A stretch of 43,272 nucleotides of DNA from DASUWK01 sp036378435 (GCA_036378435.1 DASUWK010000032.1:1-43272); one strand, 5' to 3'; shown: positions 29,953 to 38,575, counted from the stretch's first letter. Made by a program: numbers and translations. The notes: generated from the sequence alone by a model not told the origin.

Positions 29953-30810
29953 CTATTTGCCGGGCTCGGCCGTGCTCCAGTAGTAGAGGCGCGTGTACCA
30001 GGTCGGGTCGCGCCTGATCACCGCGGCGTAGCGGGTGACGCCCTCGACGTAGTCCCAGGCCGGGTTGTACGCGTACACCGCCTGCGCCATCGTGGTGGGC
30101 GCGCCGTTGGCGCTGAGGTACTTCGCGGCGGCGTCGATCGAGTCCGACGGGCTCATGACGCTGCCCGTGCCGTACGCGGACCAGGTGGCGGGCTCGAACT
30201 GCATCGGACCCTCCGCGCCCGTGACCGACGGGCCGAGGACGCGCCCGAAGTCCGTCTCGACGTAGTTGATGGCGGCCAGGTACGTCCAGTCCATCCCGTA
30301 CAGGCCGGCGGCGCCCTGGTAGTCGCCGACCAGCGTCGCGATCGGCAGCGAGTCGGCGTAGTCGCGCACGAAGTGAGGGTGGATGTCGGTGATGTCCGTC
30401 ACCTCGGCCAGGCGCCAGATCGCGCGCAGGGCCGCGCTCAGGTCACGGACCTGGGCGTCGAGCGGTGAGGGCAGGCGGGCTTCGACCTCACGCTCGGTGG
30501 CGGGGTCGCCGGCCAGCAGGTAGATGTCCGTCTGCTCTTCGCGGACGGCGTCATGCAGCAGGCGCTCGGTTCGCGCCAGGTGGATGGGCTTGTCCAGCGT
30601 GGCGATCAGGGTGGTGGGCTGTGACTGCTGCAGCTGCTGCAGCTCGCTCAGAGCTTCCGCGACGGTCCCGTCCACCTCGCGCAGCCGCGTGGCGGTCTGG
30701 GCGGGGCTGGTCTGGGCTTCGGTACTCAGCGCGGCGGCCGGGACCAGCGGGCCGGCGAGCGCCGCCAGGATGGCTGCCGCCAGCGTGGAGACGAGGAACC
30801 GCGAAGACAC
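29953..30810 (-). CDS. Secreted lytic transglycosylase-like protein
   Basis: The 285-residue product has an N-terminal signal peptide (FLVSTLAAAILAALAGPLVP), a helical stalk with a Gln-rich stretch, and an SLT-type lysozyme-like domain. The catalytic Glu is in NYVETDFGRVLG (about residue 188), followed by GAEGPMQFEPATWSAYG and the C-terminal YAYNPAWDYVEGVTRYA. It cleaves peptidoglycan outside the membrane. GTG start. The gap to merR (29796-29952) holds the merR promoter and otherwise no gene. Confidence 0.9.
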   Translation of the reverse strand: MSSRFLVSTLAAAILAALAGPLVPAAALSTEAQTSPAQTATRLREVDGTVAEALSELQQLQQSQPTTLIATLDKPIHLARTERLLHDAVREEQTDIYLLAGDPATEREVEARLPSPLDAQVRDLSAALRAIWRLAEVTDITDIHPHFVRDYADSLPIATLVGDYQGAAGLYGMDWTYLAAINYVETDFGRVLGPSVTGAEGPMQFEPATWSAYGTGSVMSPSDSIDAAAKYLSANGAPTTMAQAVYAYNPAWDYVEGVTRYAAVIRRDPTWYTRLYYWSTAEPGK

Positions 30811-30858
30811 CAGCGGGGCAGGATGCCGAGGTGTACGGAGGGGTCGGGCTGGGGTCGG

Positions 30859-32034
30859 TTAAGAGCGGTTCAGATTCGCCAGCCGCACCGCGCTGTTGAC
30901 CAGGACTTTCACGCCGACCGCCAGCGCCGCCTCGTCGATGCGGAAGGTCGGCGAGTGGTGGGCGGGCGGCTCCTCCGCGTCGGGCGGCATCGCCCCGAGC
31001 TGGAAATAGCAGCCGGGAATCCGGGTCAGGAACTCGGCCACGTCGTCGCTGACCGTCAGCGGGCTGCCGAGCACCGAGCACTTCTCGCCCACGACCTCGC
31101 GGCCGACCTCCAGGACCGTCGAGGTGACGCCGGGCTCGTTACGCAAAGGGACGGTCTCGAAGACCACCTCGACCTGCGAGCTCACGTTGAACTCCGTGTC
31201 GGTCTCGAGCATCAGGCCGCGCAGCCGGTCCAGCGCCTCGGCCCGCAGCTCGGGCGTGAACGTGCGCACCGTCCCGCGCAGCGTGGCGCGGCGCGGGACG
31301 ATGTTGAAGAAGCCGTCGGTCATGACCTGTCCGACGGTCGTGTGACAGCGCGCGCCGTCCGCCTCGAGCCCCTCCACGATCGTTTGCAGTCGCTCGAGGA
31401 AGAAGGCCTGGGCCGAGATGACGTTGCCGCGGCGCCCCATCATGCCGCCGTGCCCGCCGGGGCCGGAGATGGTCAGCTCGAACGCGTCGCAGCCCGCCCA
31501 GAGCAGCCCGGGCCGGGTGACCACCATCCCGCTGGGCAGCCAGGAGCCGAGGTGCAGCCCGACCGCGACGTCCGCCGGGTACCTCTCCAGCACGCCGCGG
31601 GCCAGCATCTCCCTCGCGCCGCTGATGATCTCCTCCGCGGGCTGGAAGAGGAACACGTACCGGCCGGGGAGGTCTTCAGCCCGCTCGGCCAGCGTCCGGG
31701 CGACGCCGAGCAGGATTGCGGTGTGGCCGTCGTGGCCGCAGGCGTGCATGCGGCCCTCTGTCCGCGACGCGAAGTCGACTCCGGACTCCTCGAGGATCGG
31801 CAGGGCGTCGATGTCCGCCCGAACCAGGACCGTGCGGCCGGGCCGGCCGCCCTGGAGGACGCCGATCGCGCCGGTGTCGGTCGGGCACAGCCCGACCTCG
31901 ACCCCTATCTCGCCCAGCCGGGAGTTGATGAGGCGCGACGTCTCGAACTCTTCGAAGCTCACCTCCGGGTGCGCATGGAGGTGGCGGCGCGTGTCGATGA
32001 CCTCGTCGACGACCGCGGCGCTCGGATCGATCAT
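30859..32034 (-). CDS. M20-family amidohydrolase (N-acyl-amino-acid / aminoacyl hydrolase)
   Basis: The 391-residue metallo-amidohydrolase has metal-site motifs MHACGHDGHTAILLG and FLFQPAEEIISGA with the general-base Glu. The dimerisation domain shows GPGGHGGMMGRRGN and the end VAEFLTRIPGCYFQLGA. It removes acyl groups from N-acyl amino acids or related conjugates in the cytoplasm. ATG overlaps the response-regulator stop by 3 bp. Exact substrate unknown. Confidence 0.92.
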   Translation of the reverse strand: MIDPSAAVVDEVIDTRRHLHAHPEVSFEEFETSRLINSRLGEIGVEVGLCPTDTGAIGVLQGGRPGRTVLVRADIDALPILEESGVDFASRTEGRMHACGHDGHTAILLGVARTLAERAEDLPGRYVFLFQPAEEIISGAREMLARGVLERYPADVAVGLHLGSWLPSGMVVTRPGLLWAGCDAFELTISGPGGHGGMMGRRGNVISAQAFFLERLQTIVEGLEADGARCHTTVGQVMTDGFFNIVPRRATLRGTVRTFTPELRAEALDRLRGLMLETDTEFNVSSQVEVVFETVPLRNEPGVTSTVLEVGREVVGEKCSVLGSPLTVSDDVAEFLTRIPGCYFQLGAMPPDAEEPPAHHSPTFRIDEAALAVGVKVLVNSAVRLANLNRS

Positions 32035-32465
32035 TGCCGGCGCGAGTCCCGCAGCCTGGCGGCGAGGTCCGAGTAGAGGTGCGCCAGGGGGATGTTGCCT
32101 TTGACGAAGTAGCTGCTGGCGCCGAGCTCGTAGGCGCGCCGGATGTGCGCCGAGGCGGTCCGGGCCGCTGAGAGCACGCTGACGGGGGTCAGCGGTCGCG
32201 TCTCGCGGATCCAGGCCAGCAGGCTGAAGCCGTCGTCGTCGCCGTCCATCAGCAGGTCGAGGATCACGGCGTCGACCTCCTCTCTGTCCAGCAGCTCGCG
32301 GGCGGCCGCGGCGGACGCCGCCTCCAGAGGCCGGTAGCCCAGAGCTGCCAGGTCGCGGGTCAGCTGGGTGCGCAGCGAGCGCTCGTCGTCGACCACGAGG
32401 ACGGCGCTGCCGAGGAGGTCGTCTGGGCGGTAGACCTCGAGGCCGGGGGGCAGAGGAGGAGCCAT
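32031..32465 (-). CDS. Stand-alone receiver-domain response regulator
   Basis: The 144-residue receiver starts at VLVVDDERS (acidic pair about 25-26) and has its phospho-acceptor Asp in VILDLLMDGDDDGF, then VSVLSAAR and the conserved Lys in YFVKG. The acidic GDDDG after the phosphorylation site is unusual. There is no output domain. It lies near the multi-GAF kinase and a second receiver, so it probably takes phosphate from that kinase. The ATG at 32465 is preferred over a TTG one codon earlier. Confidence 0.88.
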   Translation of the reverse strand: MAPPLPPGLEVYRPDDLLGSAVLVVDDERSLRTQLTRDLAALGYRPLEAASAAAARELLDREEVDAVILDLLMDGDDDGFSLLAWIRETRPLTPVSVLSAARTASAHIRRAYELGASSYFVKGNIPLAHLYSDLAARLRDSRRQ

Positions 32466-32526
32466 CAAGCTCGAGCGCCCGTGCGGGTCCGCAAGATTCC
32501 CTCTGCGGTCACGTTGTCGATTCCCG

Positions 32527-32545
32527 GAGCACGCCCCCCGTGCTC
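32527..32545 (+). other. Stem-loop just before a micro-ORF
   Basis: GAGCACG (32527-32533) and CGTGCTC (32539-32545) pair perfectly around five C. It stands 2 nt before a very strong ribosome site on the plus strand. It could be a leader structure or a terminator for the opposite strand. Confidence 0.35.
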
Positions 32546-32568
32546 ATAAGGAGAGGAGGGATCGAATC

Positions 32569-32592
32569 GTGACCTGGGACTTCCACACCTAG
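32569..32592 (+). CDS. Possible seven-residue micro-ORF with strong ribosome site
   Basis: GTG ACC TGG GAC TTC CAC ACC TAG would encode MTWDFHT. The site AAGGAGAGGAGGG (32548-32560) lies 8-9 nt upstream, the strongest Shine-Dalgarno in the window, while most nearby genes have none. It sits on the plus strand in the 139-bp gap between two minus-strand receivers. May be a leader peptide or signalling peptide, or a coincidence. No homology can be inferred. Confidence 0.3.
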   Translation: MTWDFHT

Positions 32593-32604
32593 ATCGTAGG
32601 AAGA

Positions 32605-33003
32605 TCAGGCTCCTCGGCGGATCAGGTCGGGGAGCGCCGCATAGAGGTCGGCCCGGTCGGCTGCCTTGCTGAAGAAGGCAGGCCCGTCCGGGCCGTCCTC
32701 GTCCAGGACCGTGCCGCGGGCGCTGTAGAAGATCACCGGCAGCGACGAGCCCCGCGCCCTTAGGCGGCGGACCAGCTCGCGGCCGTCGACCGGCTCCGGC
32801 AGCATCAGGTCGACGATCGCCAGCGCCGGGCGCTCAGACGTCGCCCGTTCGAGCGCCTCGCCGGCGTCCGCGGCCGTCACGACCCGGTAGCCGAGCAGGT
32901 TCAGATCCGTCTCCAGGATCATCCGCCAGGCGCGTTCGTCGTCCACCACCAGGACCGTCGAGCCCTTAACGTCCGGCGGGGCCGCCTCGAAGCGACGCGT
33001 CAA
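32605..33003 (-). CDS. Response-regulator receiver protein
   Basis: The 132-residue receiver starts at TVLVVDDERAWRM, with the phospho-acceptor Asp in LAIVDLMLPEPVDG, Ser/Thr in VIFYSARG and Lys in FFSKAADRADL. TTG 33003 has GGGGGAG 1-3 nt upstream of its spacing region and gives a normal receiver. The frame stays open far upstream only because it is antisense to the kinase gene. It is divergent from the kinase across 48 bp with overlapping -10 elements, so the two are likely co-regulated partners. Confidence 0.85.
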   Translation of the reverse strand: MTRRFEAAPPDVKGSTVLVVDDERAWRMILETDLNLLGYRVVTAADAGEALERATSERPALAIVDLMLPEPVDGRELVRRLRARGSSLPVIFYSARGTVLDEDGPDGPAFFSKAADRADLYAALPDLIRRGA

Positions 33004-33035
33004 ACTCCCCCTTGTCCCCAACTGCGTAGGCGCGC

Positions 33036-33043
33036 AGTATATG
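33036..33043. promoter_or_regulatory. Overlapping divergent -10 elements for receiver and histidine kinase
   Basis: Plus strand TATATG (33038-33043) is 8 nt before the kinase ATG. Minus strand TATACT (33041-33036) faces the receiver gene. A single symmetric AT patch could fire in both directions. Confidence 0.45.
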
Positions 33044-33051
33044 CGTGGCCC

Positions 33052-35553
33052 ATGGCCATCAGGCCGGTCGACCACGACCCAGCTGACGTCTTGCTCCGCG
33101 AGCGGCTTGTGAGGGCGTTGGAGAGTTGCGCCACGGAGGCGGAGCTCACCCAGACGCTCTATCAGTTTTTGCACCCCGTCTTCGACTACCAGGTGGTGAC
33201 GCTGCACGTGCTCGAGCGCGACGGCGGCTACCACGCGACGCCGGTGGACGAGGGTGTTCTCCAGGAGCGGGTGCGCGGCACCCTCGACCGCTCCGTCACC
33301 AGGCCGCTGTATGAGAAGGCCAAGACGGCGGTCGTACGACCCGATCGCGGGCTGTCGCGCTCGCGTGGCCCGGGTCGGGGCCAGGAGCCCAGCCTCCTGA
33401 TCTGGGCGCCGATCGCGCACCGCGGCGAGGTGATCGCCAGCGTCCTCTACGAGTGCACCGAGTCCCGACACGTGCCCAGCCGCGAGCTCGCGCTGCTCGA
33501 GGAGGTGCACAAGGAGCTGGGCGTGCTCGTCGCCAACGCCTATCTCCACGAGATCACGCGGGACCAGGCCGCCCGACTGGCCGCCCTGAACGACGTGGCC
33601 AAGGCGCTCGCCCCGACCCGCAGCCGCGACGAGGTGATCGACGCGCTCGAGCAGGCGCTGGGCGGAGTGATCGCCGTCGACTCGGTGGAGATCGTGGAAG
33701 GCGGCGGAGGTTCGGCCCGGATCGAGCGCCGGGAAACCGGCGAGGCGACCGTCAAGGTCCCGCTCTGGGAAGGCGACCGCAGCAGCTCGTCGATGGTCGT
33801 CCGCACCCGCGCGGCGGACGTCCACGAGGAGTCGCTCGTCGAGTTCCTCGAAGGCGTCGCCGACCAGCTGTCGCTGGCCCTGCGGAGCGCCGAGAGCCAC
33901 GCCGCCGAGCAGGCGCAGCGGCGCCGGCTGGAAGTGGTCAGCGCGGTCGGCCGGCGGCTCGCGGCGTCGCTCGACCGCTGGGCGATCATGCGCACCCTGC
34001 GCGAGGAGCTCGCCGAGCGGATCGGCTTCGACATCTTCATCGTCGCGACGGTCCGCCAGGGCGACAGCGGGCCCGTCGCGGAGGGCTTCGCCTACGACTC
34101 GGGCGGCGAGCAGTGGCTGCCCTCGGTGCCCCTGGCGATGGCCGGCCCCGCGCGCACCGCGTTCGAGAGCGGCCAGACGGTGATGATCCGCCGCGCACCT
34201 TGGGCGGACGCCGTCGAGTCCGCGCGGGCGCCGGAGGAGACGTGGGTGATGGGCGAAGGCGCGGCGGTCTTCGTGACCCGGCCGGCCGGCGAGCGGCAGG
34301 CGGCGAGGTCCGTCGCCTGGGTGCCGGTGCAGGTCGCCGAGGGCCAGGGCGCGCTGCTCTCGATCCAGGCGTACCAGCCCGGCGCGTTCGAAGAAGCCGA
34401 CGTCCGGCTCCTCGAGGACCTGGCGCCCTACGTCGGCCTGGCGCTCGCGAACGCCAAGCACTACGAGGACTCGCGCGCTGAGAGCCGGCGCCTCGAGGCT
34501 CTCCACCGGGTGCAGCTCGGCCTGGCCGGAGCGGCCGATCCCGAGCAGGTGGTCACCGCCGTCCTGGACGGCATGCGGCAGTTCCTGCCCGAGGATCGCC
34601 TGCAGATCGAGCTGCGGGAGCCCGGGGGGCGCACCCGAGGCTTCGAGCTCGACGACGGCAACTTGGTGGAGGTGCCGACACCGCTGGGCGGCGCGGCGCG
34701 CGGCAGCCGCCGCCTGCGCAGCGACAGCGCGACCGGCACGGTCTGGCTGCCGCTGCAGGAGGCGGGCCGTTCGGTCGGCGTCCTGCGTGCCGAGCGGCTG
34801 GGCGGCGGCCGCTTCACCGGCGAGGAGCGTGAGTTCCTGAACGCGGTCGGCCCGCTGGTCGGCCTCGCCCTGGCGCGCCTCGAGCTGGCGGAAGCGAAAG
34901 AGCTGATGCTGCGCGCGATCGGCCACGAGATCCGCAACCCTGCGGCGGCCATGAACGCGACCCTTTCCTCGCTGCAGGAATGGAACCGCGAGATGGACGC
35001 CGAGCGCCGCGAGCTGCTGCTGGACGAGGCGTACGGGATGTCCGAGCGGCTGCTGGCGCTGGTGGAGGCCCAGCTCCTGATCGCCAAGCTGGAGCTCGGG
35101 GGCTACGAGCCCCACCCGGAGCCGGTGGACGTGAGGGCCGTGGTGAGCGACGTCGTGACCTTGCTGTCGCACCGGTACGACGGCGCCTCTCACATCGAGG
35201 TCGACGCGCCGGATCCGCTGCCGCTCGCCCTCTGTGAGCCGGTGCATCTGCAGCAGGTGATCAGCAACCTGATCGGCAACGCCTTCGAGCACGGCCGGCC
35301 TCCAGTGCGCGTTCGCGTCCAGGTCAAGGAGGGGCAGCTCGAGATCGGCGTCATCGACAGCGGGCCGGGGCCGCCGGCCGATGTGGCCGAGACGCTTTTC
35401 GAGCGGCGGCTACGCGGCTCGCGCTCGCGCGGCGGGTTGGGCCTGGGTCTCTATCTCTGCCGCCTCGTCGTGGAGCGCAGCTTCAACGGCCGGATCTGGG
35501 TGCGCCGGCTGCCGCGAGGCAACGCTTTCAAGTTCACCGTTCCGCGGGCTTGA
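33052..35553 (+). CDS. Multi-GAF sensor histidine kinase
   Basis: The 833-residue cytoplasmic kinase has no transmembrane segment. About four GAF-like sensor modules occupy residues 30-170, 180-290, 300-465 and 480-610 (for example LLEDLAPYVGLALANAKHYE and FLNAVGPLVGLALARLELAE ends). A HisKA helix follows with the phospho-His in RAIGHEIRNPAAAMNATLSS (about residue 624), then HATPase N-box QQVISNLIGNAFEHG, G1 VIDSGPGPP and G2 GGLGLGLYLCRLV. It would sense internal ligands or redox state and phosphorylate the nearby receivers. Its stop overlaps the next gene's TTG. Confidence 0.92.
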   Translation: MAIRPVDHDPADVLLRERLVRALESCATEAELTQTLYQFLHPVFDYQVVTLHVLERDGGYHATPVDEGVLQERVRGTLDRSVTRPLYEKAKTAVVRPDRGLSRSRGPGRGQEPSLLIWAPIAHRGEVIASVLYECTESRHVPSRELALLEEVHKELGVLVANAYLHEITRDQAARLAALNDVAKALAPTRSRDEVIDALEQALGGVIAVDSVEIVEGGGGSARIERRETGEATVKVPLWEGDRSSSSMVVRTRAADVHEESLVEFLEGVADQLSLALRSAESHAAEQAQRRRLEVVSAVGRRLAASLDRWAIMRTLREELAERIGFDIFIVATVRQGDSGPVAEGFAYDSGGEQWLPSVPLAMAGPARTAFESGQTVMIRRAPWADAVESARAPEETWVMGEGAAVFVTRPAGERQAARSVAWVPVQVAEGQGALLSIQAYQPGAFEEADVRLLEDLAPYVGLALANAKHYEDSRAESRRLEALHRVQLGLAGAADPEQVVTAVLDGMRQFLPEDRLQIELREPGGRTRGFELDDGNLVEVPTPLGGAARGSRRLRSDSATGTVWLPLQEAGRSVGVLRAERLGGGRFTGEEREFLNAVGPLVGLALARLELAEAKELMLRAIGHEIRNPAAAMNATLSSLQEWNREMDAERRELLLDEAYGMSERLLALVEAQLLIAKLELGGYEPHPEPVDVRAVVSDVVTLLSHRYDGASHIEVDAPDPLPLALCEPVHLQQVISNLIGNAFEHGRPPVRVRVQVKEGQLEIGVIDSGPGPPADVAETLFERRLRGSRSRGGLGLGLYLCRLVVERSFNGRIWVRRLPRGNAFKFTVPRA

Positions 35554-35942
35554 TCGACGAGAGGGCCAGTCTCGCCGCCAGGCTCGAGCATCGTCTCCAG
35601 TCGTCCCTCCTGCTGCTTCGCGAGGCGGTCATGCGGGAAGACCAGGCCGGGGCCGAGGCGCAGCTGAACGAGGTCTCGGCCCGCGCCCGCGGCCTGGCCG
35701 CCAGCGTGGCCGGCGGCGCCCGCGCCCGTCAGGCCCTGGAGGAGATCCTGTGGGACTGGATGGGACCCGCGGCCCGCTGGTACGAGACCGACGGCCTGCT
35801 CACCGTGGAGGCGCCGGCCGACCGGGAGCCGCCGGAGGCCCTAGAGCTCGGCGAGCCGTTGGTGCGGCTGCTGGCGGTCGAGGCCGGCGGCGATCTCGTG
35901 AGCTGGGAGCCGCGCCGCGCAGTGCTGCGCCTGCCGGCCTAG
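35550..35942 (+). CDS. Small helical protein coupled to the histidine kinase
   Basis: The 130-residue product is mostly helical in its first 90 residues (LAARLEHRLQSSLLLLREAVMREDQAGAEAQL), then a short beta-rich end (LVSWEPRRAVLRLPA). I do not recognise it. It is translated from a TTG overlapping the kinase TGA, so equal amounts are expected. A kinase accessory, phosphatase or degenerate HisKA/ATPase-like module is possible, but no catalytic motif is visible. Confidence 0.65.
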   Translation: MIDERASLAARLEHRLQSSLLLLREAVMREDQAGAEAQLNEVSARARGLAASVAGGARARQALEEILWDWMGPAARWYETDGLLTVEAPADREPPEALELGEPLVRLLAVEAGGDLVSWEPRRAVLRLPA

Positions 35943-36685
35943 TGGCGCGGGTCAAGCGAGTCCTGGCGCCCAACCCCGGGCCCTACACCGGGCCTGGCAC
36001 GAACACTTGGGTGATCGCCGAGCCTCCGGTGGCGGTGGTCATCGACCCCGGCCCGGACGACGACCAGCACCTGGAGGCGGTCCAACAGGCGCTGGAAGGG
36101 CTGCCGGTCGGGGCCGTCCTGCTCACGCATTCCCATCCGGATCACGCGCCGCTCGCGCCGCGCCTGGGCGTCCGGGTCGCGGCGCATCCCGAGCTGGCGG
36201 ACGGCGACGTCGTGCGCGTCGGAAAGGTGAGCCTCGACGTCGTTTACACACCGGGCCACGCCGCCGACCACCTCTGCTTCGTGCTGGACGACGCGGTCTT
36301 CACGGGTGACCTCGTGCTCGGCCAGGGCAGCACCATGGTCACGTACCCGGACGGCGACATGACGGCCTACCTCCGTTCGCTCGACCGCGTGGCCGCTCTG
36401 CGCCCGCGCATCCTTTTCCCGGGCCACTGGGACCCCATCGCCGACCCGGCGGCGAAGATCGCCGAGTACCGCGCCCACCGCCTCGACCGCGAGCGCCAGA
36501 TCCTGGAGGCGGTGAGGCAGGAGCCCGGCTCGGCGGAGGAGCTGGCGCGCCGCGTCTACGGTGGCGAGGTGGGGGAGGAGCTCCTGGCGGCGGCCGAGAT
36601 GACGCTGCGCGCGCACCTCGCCAAGCTCGCCGCCGACGGTGCGGTGACCGAGACGGACGGCGTCTTCGCCGGCGCCAGCTCTTAG
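35942..36685 (+). CDS. Metallo-beta-lactamase-fold hydrolase (LACTB2/glyoxalase-II-like)
   Basis: The 247-residue product has metal motifs LLTHSHPDHAPLAP (HxHxDH, about residues 62-68), TPGHAADHLCFVL, FTGDLVLGQGSTMV and the last His in LFPGHWDPI. The C-terminal winged-helix extension (EELARRVYGG ... LRAHLAKLAADGAV) is typical of the LACTB2-like subgroup, hydrolases of thioesters or RNA. GTG 35942 overlaps the previous stop by one base. Confidence 0.88.
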   Translation: MARVKRVLAPNPGPYTGPGTNTWVIAEPPVAVVIDPGPDDDQHLEAVQQALEGLPVGAVLLTHSHPDHAPLAPRLGVRVAAHPELADGDVVRVGKVSLDVVYTPGHAADHLCFVLDDAVFTGDLVLGQGSTMVTYPDGDMTAYLRSLDRVAALRPRILFPGHWDPIADPAAKIAEYRAHRLDRERQILEAVRQEPGSAEELARRVYGGEVGEELLAAAEMTLRAHLAKLAADGAVTETDGVFAGASS

Positions 36686-37905
36686 TTCTTAGCTCCGACG
36701 CCGGTCAGCCGCTCCGCCAGCACCTCGGCGTCTTCACCGACTCCCATCAGCGACGCCGACTTCCGTTTGCGCTGGAAGTGCACACCCATGAAGTGCAGCC
36801 CGGGCACCACCGTGCTCGAGCCATCGACCTGGAGCGGGAAGCCGACGTCGTCGAAGGCGTTCGGCAGGTTCACCCAGGACTTGTAGTCCGGCCGGAACCC
36901 GGCGGTGAGGATCGCCGCGGCGAACCCGGTGAGATCGACTGCAGTCGGCGGGTCCGCCACGAAGGGCGGCGGGTCGGCCAGCTCCGGCACGGGGATGCCT
37001 TTTGCCGCGGCGGTGGCGGCCACCCGCTCTCGAATCTCTCGGTAGCGGCCGTCGCCGAAAGCGACCGAGTCGTGCAGGTCCGCCTCGAAGTGCGCACGGC
37101 CGTCCTCCGCGCCGCGGAGCCGACCGGTCAGCGTGACCCCGAGCGCCTGCAGCGTCCGGTAGTGAAGATCGTGGCCTCCGCCGCGTCCGGACGCCTGCGG
37201 GTTGCCGATCAGCCGCGCGAGCGGACTCGGCAGGTCCGCCAGGGTCTGGTTCATGAACCCTGACCCGAGCAGCCACCACATCATGTCGTGGCCGGCGAGC
37301 CGGCGCGGGGTCCAGGGCGCCCGTCCGCAAGCGAGCCAGACCTCACGGCCGGCTTCCCGCAGCTCCTCCGCGATCTGGCAGCCCGACTGGCCACTGCCCA
37401 GCACGAGTACCTTGCCGGGTGCCAAGGCGCCGGGGTTCGAGTATTCGGTGATCGTCAGCACGTTCACGAAGGGGCTCAGCTGCGCCACCGCCGGCGGGCG
37501 ATGCGGGCGCTGGTACCCGCCGCTCGCGATCACGACCTCGCGAGCCGCGATCTGGCCCGCCGAGGTGGTCAGGCGGAATGTGCCGCCGCCATCGACATCG
37601 AGCGCCGTCACCGTCACGTGCTCTCGAATCGGGGCGTCGAAGGATCGGGCGTAGGTGACCAGGTGCTGCACGAAGTCGTCGCGCGGCATGAACGCGTCCG
37701 GCTCGGGGCCCTCGTAGCGACCGCCGGGCAGGCTGATCGTCCAGCTGGGCAGCACCAGGCAGAAGCTGTCCCACCGCTCGCGCCAGCTCTGCCCGACCTC
37801 GCCGCGCTCGAGCACCAGGTGCTCGCGACCGGCTCGCGTCAGCTCGTGGCTGAGCGAAAGACCCGCTTGGCCGGCTCCCACCACGACGACGTCATGCGTT
37901 TCCAT
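36682..37905 (-). CDS. Flavin-dependent monooxygenase (CzcO/FMO-like)
   Basis: The 407-residue two-dinucleotide-fold oxidoreductase has an FAD site VVVVGAGQAGLSLSHELTRAG (residues 6-26), with QSWRERWDSFCLVLP after it. The NAD(P)H site is VLVLGSGQSGCQIAEELREAG near residue 168, and the second FAD strand ILTAGFRPDYKSWV. This fits a soluble monooxygenase; substrate unknown. ATG has GGAGGG 5 nt upstream. A -10-like TACGCT (37934-37929) gives a normal 20-25-nt leader, unlike the leaderless genes. The 3' end overlaps the MBL gene by 4 bp. Confidence 0.9.
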   Translation of the reverse strand: METHDVVVVGAGQAGLSLSHELTRAGREHLVLERGEVGQSWRERWDSFCLVLPSWTISLPGGRYEGPEPDAFMPRDDFVQHLVTYARSFDAPIREHVTVTALDVDGGGTFRLTTSAGQIAAREVVIASGGYQRPHRPPAVAQLSPFVNVLTITEYSNPGALAPGKVLVLGSGQSGCQIAEELREAGREVWLACGRAPWTPRRLAGHDMMWWLLGSGFMNQTLADLPSPLARLIGNPQASGRGGGHDLHYRTLQALGVTLTGRLRGAEDGRAHFEADLHDSVAFGDGRYREIRERVAATAAAKGIPVPELADPPPFVADPPTAVDLTGFAAAILTAGFRPDYKSWVNLPNAFDDVGFPLQVDGSSTVVPGLHFMGVHFQRKRKSASLMGVGEDAEVLAERLTGVGAKN

Positions 37906-37946
37906 CTATCCCTCCAATGAGCGGCGGCAGCGTAGCAAAGCGTCCG

Positions 37947-38561
37947 TCAGCCCGGGCCCCAGGGATCGTCCGCCTGCGCGCCCTGCCAGCCCGCCGGCAG
38001 CGGGAACGGCTCGGCCGGATTGCCCGTCAGGTAGGGCATAGGGTCCTGCGGCACGCCCGCGAAGCGGACCTCGAAGTGGAGGTGGGGGCCGGTCGAGTTG
38101 CCGGTGGAACCCAGGTACCCGATCACCTGGCCGGCCGTGACAGCCTCGCCCCAGCTGACGGCGGTGCGGACCATGTGGCCGTAGACGGTCTCGAAGCCGC
38201 CGGGGTGGACGACGATGACGTGGTTGCCGTAGCGCTGGTTGTCCTGGAAGGCGTAAGCCAGCCCAGGAGCTGCAGCTCCTATCGGCGTGCCCTGCGGGTC
38301 GGCCATGTCGATGCCGGTGTGGAACCCGCCCGGGCAGGCGTTGGTCGGGTTCTCCAGCGAGAAGTTGGTGCAGCCGAAGGGCTGCGTCTCGACGTACGAG
38401 CTGAGCGGGACGTGGAAGCTCGGCTGGCGGTCGCCCGGCGGCGCCGGCAGCACCTGGATCCACTGGAACACCGTGAGGATCTTCTGCTGCGAGAGATCGG
38501 GCGTTGGCTGCTGGTCCGCATGCGGAATCACGAGCAGGAGCGCCAGCAGTAGATAGCGCAA
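37947..38561 (-). CDS. Secreted M23-family metallopeptidase
   Basis: A LytM-type peptidoglycan endopeptidase. The signal peptide RYLLLALLLVIPHADQ is followed by a linker and a domain with zinc ligands in GFHTGIDMADPQG (His, Asp) and GNSTGPHLHFEVRF (HxH), plus YGNHVIVVHPGGFETVYGHM. TTG 38561 begins the signal peptide and avoids overlapping rlmN; an ATG at 38594 is the alternative. Probably remodels the cell wall, or is a non-catalytic activator. Confidence 0.88.
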   Translation of the reverse strand: MRYLLLALLLVIPHADQQPTPDLSQQKILTVFQWIQVLPAPPGDRQPSFHVPLSSYVETQPFGCTNFSLENPTNACPGGFHTGIDMADPQGTPIGAAAPGLAYAFQDNQRYGNHVIVVHPGGFETVYGHMVRTAVSWGEAVTAGQVIGYLGSTGNSTGPHLHFEVRFAGVPQDPMPYLTGNPAEPFPLPAGWQGAQADDPWGPG

Positions 38562-38569
38562 GGCCTGGG

Positions 38570-38575
38570 TAGAGT
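38570..38575 (+). promoter_or_regulatory. Putative -10 element of rlmN
   Basis: TAGAGT is 7 nt before GTG 38583, in the 21-bp gap to the M23 gene. The same hexamer stands 8 nt before the merR GTG. Confidence 0.4.

Noticed and set aside
32546..32592. tRNA-like T-loop (ATTCGATCC on the minus strand)
   Set aside because: The flanking bases do not form a T-stem and no acceptor, D or anticodon arms can be paired.
32605..35292. Very long open frame on the minus strand opposite the histidine kinase
   Set aside because: Only its last 132 codons (from TTG 33003) encode a recognisable receiver. The rest is low-complexity H/R/Q/G-rich antisense of the kinase, as expected at this GC content.
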